Below, one piece after another: positions 22,504-29,911 of a DNA stretch of 53,477 nt; the first letter of the stretch is position 1, and each line of letters starts with the position of its first letter. A program made the translations under genes and the position numbers. The notes under the pieces were generated by a model that did no database searches, had not been told where the DNA came from, and saw only the letters and a program-made list of their open reading frames with translations. The DNA is from Armatimonadota bacterium. Its GTDB lineage: Bacteria; Armatimonadota; Fimbriimonadia; Fimbriimonadales; GBS-DC. The stretch is from the NCBI GenBank assembly GCA_023511915.1, contig JAIMAN010000012.1, forward strand, positions 1-53,477, given 5' to 3'.

Positions 22504-25500
22504 TTAGCGCGCGCTGGGTTCACGGCTGTCCACAATCGCGGCGCGGGCGGCGTCGACGCCGTTGCCCAGCAGCGATTCGGGCGGGGTGTAGGGCACGATG
22601 CGCGACACGCCCCCCGTCATCGACACACCCAGCCACTGGCGCGCCACAGCGGTCGTGATCGGGTTGTGCGTGACGATGAGTATTTGCGACTGCCCTGCCA
22701 TCTGCTGCAGGTAGTCGGCGAAGCGTTGCACATTGCGCCCGTCCAGCGCGGCGTCCACCTCGTCCAGCACCATCAGCGGGCTGGGCTTGACCGTGCTGAA
22801 GGCGAACAGCAGCGCTATCGCCGTCAGCGCGCGCTCGCCGCCTGAGAGCAGTTCCAGCCGCTGGCGTCGCTTGCCAGGCGGCTGCGCCTCAATCAGCACG
22901 CCTGCCGACAGCGGGTCGCTTGCGTCGGTCAGGATGAGTTCCGCCTGCCCGCCTTCGAACAGTTGCTGGAAGCGCGTCTGGAATGCGGCGCGCACCGCCT
23001 CGAAGGTCTGCAGGAACTGCTCGCGGGCGTGCGCATCGATTTCGCGCAGTTGCTGCAGTAGCCGTTCGCAGGTCTGTTCGAGGTCGCTGCGCTGGCGTTC
23101 GAGGTGTTCGAATCGCTCGCTAAGGCGCGCGTACTCGTCGGCGGCGGCGAGGTTCACTTCGCCCATCTCGGCGAGGGCGCGGCGCAGGCGTTCCAGTTCC
23201 GCGCGGGCGACAGGCGGCTTGTCGGGGAGGGGGGCGTCGTCGGCGTCGGGCAGCGGTTCGTCGGGCGCGAGTTGCCTCCAGCGCTCCGCAAGTTCCGTCA
23301 GGCGCACCTCGGCGCGGGCGTGCTGCAGGTCGAGGGCGCGCTCGCGCTCGGCGAGTTGGTTCAGTTCGGCGCGTAGGGCGCGGACGCGGTCGTTGACGGC
23401 GAAACTCTGCTCCAGCAGGCGTTGGCGTTCAGCGCGGCGGGCGTCCAGTTCCGCCTGCGCGTGCTGGATCTGTGCGCGGACGCGCTCCAGTTCGGCGTCT
23501 ATCGCGGCGCGCTGGGTCGCTATCTGCGCCTGCTCTTGCTGTAGGGCGTTCAGTCTGTCCGCGCGGCTGTGCTGGCGCTGTCGGAGTTGCTCAAGGGCGC
23601 GCGTCTCCGCTTCCTGCTGGCGGTGCAGTTCGCGCTGGCGGTGTTGCAGGTGCTGCAGGCGGGCGCGTCCGTCGGCGAGGGCGCGCGTGCGGGCGTCCAG
23701 CGCACGCTGGAGTTGCTCCTGCTCGGCTTCCAGCGCGGCGAGGTCGGTTGCGGGGTGCGCCTGTAGGGTCGCCTGCAGCGCGGCGAGTTGCGCGTGGGCG
23801 CGTTGCAGCAGCGTCTCGTAGTGCTGGATTTCGCGTCGCTTCTGCTGGAGGTCGCTTTCGAGGCGGGCGCGCTGTTGGCTCGCCTCGCGCAGTTGACGGC
23901 GCAGGCTCTCCAGCGTCTGTTGGCGTTCGGCGTGCTGGGCGCGGTGGGCGTCCAGCGCGGCTTCGGCGTGGCGCAGGCGCGTCTCTGCCTGCTGCAGGTC
24001 GGCGCGGGCGCGCTCCAGTTCCGCCTTGAGACTCAGCAGGCTGTTGCGCTCGTTGGCATACGCGCCGCCTGTGATTGCACCGCTGAGTTGCACGACCGCG
24101 CCGTCCAGCGTGGCGATTCGCGTGAACGCGCTTGCCCCGCGCCCCTGACGCAGTTGGCGCACGAGGCGCGTTGCCGTCTCCAGCGCGTCCACCACCAGCA
24201 CGCGCCCCAGTAGGTGGCGCACGGCAGGCTCGAAGCGCGGGTCGTACCCCACGAGGTCAGCAGCGATGCCCAGCACGCCCGCCTCGCGAGGCACAGCGTC
24301 GCGCGGCGGGTCGGCGGGGCGCACCAAGTCCAGCGGCAGGAAGGTGAGTCGCCCTGCGCGCTGGGTGCGTAGCCACTCCACAGCCGCGCGCGCCTCCACT
24401 TCGGTCGGCGTGATGATGTCGTTCACTGCGCCGCCAAGTGCCGCGCCAATCGCCGCTTGGTACTCGTCGGGCACGGTCAGCGCCGCGCCGACGGGCAGGT
24501 ATTCGCCCTGCAGGTCGCCGCGTTGCACGGCGTGCAGCAGCGCACGCACGGCGGGGCTTGCGCCCTCGCCCGCCTGCAGGCTCGCGTCCAGCGCACGCAC
24601 GCGGGCGCGCAGCGTCTCCACCGTGCGCTGCTCGCGTTGCATCTCGCGCAGCATCGCCTGCAGCGACTGCTCGCTCGCCTGCTGTTCGGCGTCCAGCGCA
24701 TCGTGCTGGGTCTGCAGGGCGGCTTCGTGCGCCTGCGCGTCGGTCAGGGCGCGTTGCAGCGTGTCGGCGTCGGCGTGCAGTCTGCGGAGTTGCTCCTGCG
24801 CTTGCGCCGCGTCCTGTTGTAGTCGTTCCGCCTGCTGGCGCGCCTGTTCGTGTTCGGCGCGTTGGCGCAGGGCGGCTTGGTAGGCGCGTTCGATGTCGCG
24901 CAGGCGCGCCCGCAGTTGCTCCGCGTCGGCTTCGGCGCGTTGCACTTCGGGCGCGAGGCGCGCCGCGTCGGCGTCCACCTGTTGCCGTTCGCGTTCGAGG
25001 GCGTCCAGCGCGGCGAGTCGCTCCTGCTCTTGCTGGCGCAGGCTCTCGGCTTCCTCCTGCAGCGTTTGGCGGAGTTCGGCAAGGGCGCGCTCGCGCTCGT
25101 CCAGCCGATTGCGTTCGCCCAGCGCGCGCTCTTCGGCGGTCAGTTGGCTCTGTAGCACCGTGCGCAGGGTGTCCATCTCGCTCTCTAACTGGGCGATGTC
25201 GCGTCCGTAGGCGTCGGCGTGCGCTTCCTGCTCGGCAATGGCTAACTCGGTCTGCACAATCTGCGCGTGCAGGGCGTCGCGTTCGGCGTGCGCCTCGCGG
25301 GCGCGCTGGGTCAGCGTGCGGTACTCGTACCGCAGGGACGCGCGTTCCAATTGCGCAAGTTGGCGTTGCAGTTCGCGGTACACGAGGGCGCGTTCCGCCT
25401 CGCGGCGCATCGGTTCGCGCTGGCGCTCCAATTCGCGTAGCACATCTTCCACGCGCGTTAGGTGCATGCGCGCCGATTCGAGGTCGCGCAGGGCGTCCTT

Positions 25501-26028
25501 GCGTCGGGCGCGGTACAGCGCGACGCCTGCGACCTCTTCGAGCCAGCGGCGTCGCTCGTCGGGCGGGGCGGTCAGCAGCGCGTCGATGTCGCCCTGCCCG
25601 ACAATCGCGTAGCCTCCGCGCCCTAGCCCCGTGCCTGCGAACAAATCGGCAAGATCGCGCAGGCGGGCGGGCGCGCGGTTAATCCAGCACTCCCACTCGC
25701 CCGAACGGTACAGACGGCGCGTGATTTGCACCTCGTCGGCGTCCAGCGGCAGCCAGCGCGTCTCGTTGTTGAACCACAGCGACACCTCCGCCAGCCCCAG
25801 CGGCTTGTGCGCCGCCGAACCGCTAAACAGCACTTCCGTTGGCGTCTGCGCCCGCAGCGTGCGCACATTTGCCTCGCCCAGCGCCCACACCAGCGCGTCC
25901 ACTAAGTTGCTCTTGCCGCACCCGTTGGGACCGACCACCGCCGTCAGCGACGCGCCGAGTTCAATCTCCACGCGCTGCGCGAAGGTCTTGAACCCGTGCA
26001 GGCGGATGCGGGTCAAGGCAAGGCTCAT
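22504..26028 (-). CDS. smc: Chromosome segregation protein SMC
   Basis: The 1174-residue protein has the full SMC architecture. The N-terminal Walker A VVGPNGCGKSNLVDALVWALGE near 31-50 is followed by a long Gln/Glu/Arg-rich coiled coil, a hinge around residues 490-640 (VPDEYQAAIGAALGGAVNDI, GGAYANE), and a second coiled coil. The C-terminal head carries LSGGERALTAIALLFAF and LDEVDAALD. It works as a homodimer with ScpA and ScpB to organise the chromosome. The gene is convergent with uvrA (3 nt gap). Its upstream gap holds a GCAGGACTC element 81 nt from the start but no clear -10. Confidence 0.95.
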   Translation of the reverse strand: MSLALTRIRLHGFKTFAQRVEIELGASLTAVVGPNGCGKSNLVDALVWALGEANVRTLRAQTPTEVLFSGSAAHKPLGLAEVSLWFNNETRWLPLDADEVQITRRLYRSGEWECWINRAPARLRDLADLFAGTGLGRGGYAIVGQGDIDALLTAPPDERRRWLEEVAGVALYRARRKDALRDLESARMHLTRVEDVLRELERQREPMRREAERALVYRELQRQLAQLERASLRYEYRTLTQRAREAHAERDALHAQIVQTELAIAEQEAHADAYGRDIAQLESEMDTLRTVLQSQLTAEERALGERNRLDERERALAELRQTLQEEAESLRQQEQERLAALDALERERQQVDADAARLAPEVQRAEADAEQLRARLRDIERAYQAALRQRAEHEQARQQAERLQQDAAQAQEQLRRLHADADTLQRALTDAQAHEAALQTQHDALDAEQQASEQSLQAMLREMQREQRTVETLRARVRALDASLQAGEGASPAVRALLHAVQRGDLQGEYLPVGAALTVPDEYQAAIGAALGGAVNDIITPTEVEARAAVEWLRTQRAGRLTFLPLDLVRPADPPRDAVPREAGVLGIAADLVGYDPRFEPAVRHLLGRVLVVDALETATRLVRQLRQGRGASAFTRIATLDGAVVQLSGAITGGAYANERNSLLSLKAELERARADLQQAETRLRHAEAALDAHRAQHAERQQTLESLRRQLREASQQRARLESDLQQKRREIQHYETLLQRAHAQLAALQATLQAHPATDLAALEAEQEQLQRALDARTRALADGRARLQHLQHRQRELHRQQEAETRALEQLRQRQHSRADRLNALQQEQAQIATQRAAIDAELERVRAQIQHAQAELDARRAERQRLLEQSFAVNDRVRALRAELNQLAERERALDLQHARAEVRLTELAERWRQLAPDEPLPDADDAPLPDKPPVARAELERLRRALAEMGEVNLAAADEYARLSERFEHLERQRSDLEQTCERLLQQLREIDAHAREQFLQTFEAVRAAFQTRFQQLFEGGQAELILTDASDPLSAGVLIEAQPPGKRRQRLELLSGGERALTAIALLFAFSTVKPSPLMVLDEVDAALDGRNVQRFADYLQQMAGQSQILIVTHNPITTAVARQWLGVSMTGGVSRIVPYTPPESLLGNGVDAARAAIVDSREPSAR

Positions 26029-26101
26029 CGGGCGCGCTCCCTGCGCCTGTGGCTTCGTTCCTCGCTATGCACAAAGGTCATCAGTTCGCGGCAGAGGCGA
26101 C

Positions 26102-26110
26102 GAGTCCTGC
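26102..26110 (-). promoter_or_regulatory. GCAGGACTC variant element upstream of smc
   Basis: A variant of the recurrent element begins about 82 nt before the smc ATG and just past the permease stop. Spacing to the start is longer than at most other copies and no -10 is obvious. Confidence 0.3.
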
Positions 26111-26124
26111 CTGTCAGTCGTTGC

Positions 26125-27066
26125 TCACCCCCGCAACGCCCCGCTCAGGCGCAACTGCAGCAGGCTCACCGCCAACAGCCCCAACGCAAGTGTCCACCCC
26201 ACCGCCGACGCATAGCCCAAATCGCCCGACACATAGCCGTTGATATACAGATACATCACAATCGTCAGCCCCGCCGCGTCGGGACCAGGCGAACGACCCA
26301 GCATCACCCACGGCAGTTCAAAGAGTTGGAACGAGCCGATCGTGCTGATAATCACCACGAAAATCAGCACATGGCGGATGCCAGGCAGCGTCACATGCCA
26401 GAACTGTCCCCAACTGTTTGCGCCGTCGAGTTGCGCCGCCTCGTAGAGTTCGCGCTCCACCGTCTGCAGCCCCGCCAGAAAGTAGACCATGTGCATGCCC
26501 GCGTACATCCACAGGCTGGTCAGAATCAGCGCGGGCATAATCAGGCTCGGCTCGCTCAGCCAGCGCGTGTCGAGCGGCGCGCCCACCGTCGCGTGCAGGA
26601 ACCGATTCACCAGCCCGTACTGGGGCACAAACAGCACGCTGAACAGCACGCCCACGAACACCTGCCCGACCAAGTTCGGCGAGAAGAACGCCAAGCGGAA
26701 AAACTCGCGCCCCTTGACCCAGCGCGAGTTCAGCAGGACTGCCAGCCCCAGCCCCAGCGGAATCTGCAGCGCAAGCGACCAGACGGTGTAGACCACCGTG
26801 TTGCGCACCGCCTTCCAGAAGTCGGGGTCGGTCAGCAGGAAGCGGAAGTTCTCCAGCCCGACGAACACCTGATCGCGCGGACCGCTGGTGATGTAGAACG
26901 CCAGGATAACGCTTTTGATTAGGGGGTACGCGCCGAACACCAGAAACAGGATCAGGAACGGCGCGACAAACAGGTACGGCGCGAGTTTGTCGCGTCGCGG
27001 GGGTCGTCGGCGGCGCGTGTCGGGGCGCGCAGCGGCGTGGTCGGCAAGCGTGTCAGGCGTTTTCAT
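26125..27066 (-). CDS. ABC sugar transporter permease, MalF type
   Basis: The 313-residue protein has a charged N-terminus (DTRRRRPPRRDKLAPY) and six predicted helices. The EAA loop YEAAQLDGANSWGQFWHVTLPG lies near 213-234. The ATG at 27066 overlaps the end of the binding-protein gene by 14 nt, indicating coupled translation. It would pair with that binding protein to import a sugar. The MalG-type second permease and the ATPase are not found downstream; smc follows instead. Confidence 0.88.
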   Translation of the reverse strand: MKTPDTLADHAAARPDTRRRRPPRRDKLAPYLFVAPFLILFLVFGAYPLIKSVILAFYITSGPRDQVFVGLENFRFLLTDPDFWKAVRNTVVYTVWSLALQIPLGLGLAVLLNSRWVKGREFFRLAFFSPNLVGQVFVGVLFSVLFVPQYGLVNRFLHATVGAPLDTRWLSEPSLIMPALILTSLWMYAGMHMVYFLAGLQTVERELYEAAQLDGANSWGQFWHVTLPGIRHVLIFVVIISTIGSFQLFELPWVMLGRSPGPDAAGLTIVMYLYINGYVSGDLGYASAVGWTLALGLLAVSLLQLRLSGALRG

Positions 27067-28396
27067 GGAGGTACGGGTTGCGACGCATCTGGCGGCGCAC
27101 TTCGGCGGCGGCGCGCGCCATCTGCTGGCGCACAAAGCCGTCGAACCCGCGCGCGCCGTAGCGGTCATAGTAGCGCACGCAGGCGATCAGCGCCTCGCTA
27201 AGTTTCGCCTTCGCCAGCCCGATGTAGGGGCTGGTGTATTGCGGCGGCGTTTCGGGCGCAAGGTTCGCGTACAGCCTGCCCAGCGGCTGGTTGCTCCAGA
27301 ACGGGCGCGGCTCGTCGTAGGCGGGGTGATCCCACAAATCGCGCGCGGGGGGCAAAATGTTCGTGCCCCGAAACTGCTCAGCGAGCGCCTCCTTGTTCAG
27401 GTACAGGTGCATGATGAGTTCCCACGCGAGGTCGGGGTCGGCGCAGCGCTTGGTAATCCCGATCATCGTGCCGCCCCAAGTGCTGGTGCGCCGCCCGCCA
27501 GGATGGAACGCAGGCAGCGGCATCAGCGCCATCCTACCCGCTACTTTGGGCACATCCTGCTCGATGCTCTTCGTGCGCCAGTCGGGGGCGACCATAAACA
27601 GGTAGTAGCCGTCTTCGAGCGCGCGGGTGAAAATCTGCCCGCCGCCGAGGTCGTTGCCGATTCGGTGCTTGCCTGCCACCAACGGCGCGTAGTAGCGCAT
27701 CGTCTCGATAGCAATCTCGTTGTCCAGCGTGCAGTTGCCCTGTGCATCGAAGTAGCCGCCGCCGCGCTGGAACAGCATCACCTCCAGCGCCGACAGCCCT
27801 TCGGGAGGCAACTCCATCATAAACCGCTTGCCTGGAACCGTGACGCGCCTGCCGACCTCCACGAACTCGTCCCAAGTGCGCAGGCGTTCCACATCGATGC
27901 CGAGTTTTTCGACCAAGTCGCGTCGGTACGCCAGCATCACGGGATGCACATCGTGCGGGATGCCGAAGATGCGCCCGCGCGTGGTGTAAGGGGCAAAGCG
28001 CGCTTGCACGATGCGCTCCCACAGCCCCGTCTGATGGATGCGCTCGGTCAGGTCGCGGAAGCCGATGCTCTCCAGCCTGCCGCGAAAGAAGCTGCCCGCC
28101 CAGCTGATTTCCACCTCCGCGAGGTCGGGCACATCGAGGTTCGACCAGAACGCCGCCTGCAGGCGCGAGGTGACCGCCTCGCCCGCCACGATTTGGATGT
28201 CCACCGACTTGCCCGGATGCTTGCGCAGGAAGTCGGGCAACATCTTGAGGTAGGCGTCGGCGTGCGGTTTGGCGAAAGTCCACAGGCGCAGGTCGTAGCG
28301 GGGCTTGTGGGCGCGCCGCGCGGCAAGGTACGCGCCGCTGGCGACCGCCAGCCCCGCCATCACCGCCGCCGACGCGCCGTAAGGGAACCGCGCCAT
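27053..28396 (-). CDS. Extracellular solute-binding protein, family 1 (sugar)
   Basis: The 447-residue protein starts with a short hydrophobic segment (GASAAVMAGLAVASGAYLAA) that could be an uncleaved signal anchor; no lipobox cysteine is seen. The body has features of family-1 sugar-binding proteins: GRIFGIPHDVHPVMLAYRRD near 140-160, the TWDEFVEVGRR helix, and W-rich hinge positions. It captures a sugar or oligosaccharide for the overlapping permease gene. A GCAGGAATC element begins 38 nt before the ATG. Confidence 0.88.
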   Translation of the reverse strand: MARFPYGASAAVMAGLAVASGAYLAARRAHKPRYDLRLWTFAKPHADAYLKMLPDFLRKHPGKSVDIQIVAGEAVTSRLQAAFWSNLDVPDLAEVEISWAGSFFRGRLESIGFRDLTERIHQTGLWERIVQARFAPYTTRGRIFGIPHDVHPVMLAYRRDLVEKLGIDVERLRTWDEFVEVGRRVTVPGKRFMMELPPEGLSALEVMLFQRGGGYFDAQGNCTLDNEIAIETMRYYAPLVAGKHRIGNDLGGGQIFTRALEDGYYLFMVAPDWRTKSIEQDVPKVAGRMALMPLPAFHPGGRRTSTWGGTMIGITKRCADPDLAWELIMHLYLNKEALAEQFRGTNILPPARDLWDHPAYDEPRPFWSNQPLGRLYANLAPETPPQYTSPYIGLAKAKLSEALIACVRYYDRYGARGFDGFVRQQMARAAAEVRRQMRRNPYLHENA

Positions 28397-28425
28397 AACA
28401 CCCTGTTAATCTACGCGCCCGCGCC

Positions 28426-28434
28426 GATTCCTGC
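28426..28434 (-). promoter_or_regulatory. GCAGGAATC element upstream of the sugar-binding protein gene
   Basis: GCAGGAATC begins 38 nt before the ATG at 28396. TAGATT follows 12 nt later as a possible -10. It lies 13 nt from the oppositely oriented GGGTAGAAT box of the acyl-CoA dehydrogenase gene. Confidence 0.5.
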
Positions 28435-28447
28435 TTTTGGAAACGGG

Positions 28448-28453
28448 TAGAAT
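28448..28453 (+). promoter_or_regulatory. -10 box of the acyl-CoA dehydrogenase gene (leaderless type)
   Basis: GGGTAGAAT ends 6 nt before the ATG at 28460, and no ribosome-binding site is present. Confidence 0.6.
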
Positions 28454-28459
28454 CCCGCT

Positions 28460-29893
28460 ATGACGCCGCTTGCGTACCTGAAGCAGCAACTCGGCGCGCC
28501 GCCGTGCGAAGACGCGCTGACCGCCTACCAACAGTGGTGGGCGACCACGGGGCGCGCACTGTCGGAGACCATCGACCGCTGGGGCACGCCGACCCTGCGC
28601 CAACACGACCGCTACGGACAGCGCGTCGACGAGATTCTGCTGCCCGCAGGCTACACCGAACTGGTGCAGGAGGGCTACAAACATGGCGTCGTGTGGCGCG
28701 TGATCGAGCAACAGGATTGGGCAGCCAGTTTCGCGCTGGGCTACCTCACGGCGTACTACGATTCAGGGCTGTATTGCCCGCACACGGTGAGCCTTTCGAC
28801 TGCCGTGCCGCTGCTGAAGTATGGGACGCCCGCGCTGCAGGAACGCTACCTGACGCCGATGTTGCGTCGGGACGGCGCAGCATGGCAAGGCGCGACTTGG
28901 ATGACCGAGGTCGGCGGGGGGTCAGACCTCGGCGCGAATGTGCAGACGGTCGCTGTGCCCGACGGCGACGCCTACCGCCTCACGGGCGCGAAATACTTCT
29001 GCAGCAATGTGCGGGCGGAGTTGGCGGTGGTCGCGGCGCGTCCGCAGGGCGCGCCCAGCGGCGTGCGCGGGCTTGCCTTGTTCCTCGCGCCCCGCTACCG
29101 CGAGGACGGCAGCCTGAACTTCACCATCCGCCGCATCAAAGACAAAATCGGCACGCGCGCCGTCATCACAGGCGAAGTCGACCTGCACGAGAGCGTCGGC
29201 TACCTGCTGGGCAGCGCGGAGACGGGCGTCTACCTGATTCTGGAGGTGCTGAACATCTCGCGCGTGGCAAACAGCGTCGGCAGCGTCGCGCTGATTCAGC
29301 GTGCGCTGGACGAGGCGGAGTCGTTCGCGCAGGGGCGCATCGTGTTCGGCAAGCCGCTGGCGGAGCAGCCGCTGATGCGCACGCAACTTGCCCGCTGGCG
29401 CGACACGCTTGAGTGCGCGTTCGCCCTCGCGTGGGCGCCTGTGCGCCTGCTTGCCGAAGTGTGGGCGCAGACGCCGCCCTACAGCCCGCGCTACCACCTG
29501 TTCCGCCTGCTGACCCACCTCGCGAAATACTGGACGGCGGAGCAGGCGGTGCAAGCCGCCAAGTGGTGCATGGAGGCGCACGGCGGCGCGGGCGTGCTGG
29601 AAGAGTACGGCGTCGAACGGCTGCTGCGCGAGGCGATGGTGCTGCCCATCTGGGAAGGCGGCAGCCACCGCCAGATGCTCGACGCGCTGGAGGCAATCCA
29701 ACGGCGCAACGCGGGCGCCCTGCTGCTGGAACACCTCGCGCCGTATGCTGACCCCGCCGAACTGAACGAGTGGCGCGCGCGCCTCGACGCCTACCTGCAG
29801 CAGCCGCCCGACGCGCAGGAAGCCCACCTGGAGACGCTCATCCCGCCGCTGGCGGAGTGGGTCGCCCGCACACTGCGTAGGCGCGCTGTGTAA
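28460..29893 (+). CDS. Acyl-CoA dehydrogenase family protein
   Basis: The 477-residue flavoprotein shows the family blocks GATWMTEVGGGSDLGANVQT (FAD/substrate region, near 137-156), LTGAKYFCSNV, IKDKIGTRA, the GRIVFGKPLAEQPLMRTQLA helix near 291-310, and AAKWCMEAHGGAGVLEEYGVERLLREA near 363-389. The arrangement resembles the AidB/long-chain subgroup in which the catalytic base position varies. Substrate and physiological role are unknown. The gene is single, with its own promoter, and is followed 18 nt later by ileS. Confidence 0.88.
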   Translation: MTPLAYLKQQLGAPPCEDALTAYQQWWATTGRALSETIDRWGTPTLRQHDRYGQRVDEILLPAGYTELVQEGYKHGVVWRVIEQQDWAASFALGYLTAYYDSGLYCPHTVSLSTAVPLLKYGTPALQERYLTPMLRRDGAAWQGATWMTEVGGGSDLGANVQTVAVPDGDAYRLTGAKYFCSNVRAELAVVAARPQGAPSGVRGLALFLAPRYREDGSLNFTIRRIKDKIGTRAVITGEVDLHESVGYLLGSAETGVYLILEVLNISRVANSVGSVALIQRALDEAESFAQGRIVFGKPLAEQPLMRTQLARWRDTLECAFALAWAPVRLLAEVWAQTPPYSPRYHLFRLLTHLAKYWTAEQAVQAAKWCMEAHGGAGVLEEYGVERLLREAMVLPIWEGGSHRQMLDALEAIQRRNAGALLLEHLAPYADPAELNEWRARLDAYLQQPPDAQEAHLETLIPPLAEWVARTLRRRAV

Positions 29894-29895
29894 GG

Positions 29896-29901
29896 TATAA
29901 T
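29896..29901 (+). promoter_or_regulatory. -10 box of ileS (leaderless type)
   Basis: AGGTATAAT overlaps the end of the upstream gene by its position and ends 10 nt before the ileS ATG. There is no room for a T-box leader. Confidence 0.6.
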
Positions 29902-29911
29902 CGGCGCACCT

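Noticed and set aside
23472-25682. Several long Arg/Ala-rich frames opposite smc
   Set aside because: They are shadows of the SMC coiled-coil codon pattern and have no plausible starts.
26915-28450. Long open frame opposite the sugar-binding protein gene
   Set aside because: High GC gives long shadow frames; the opposite strand has full solute-binding-protein homology and a start signal.
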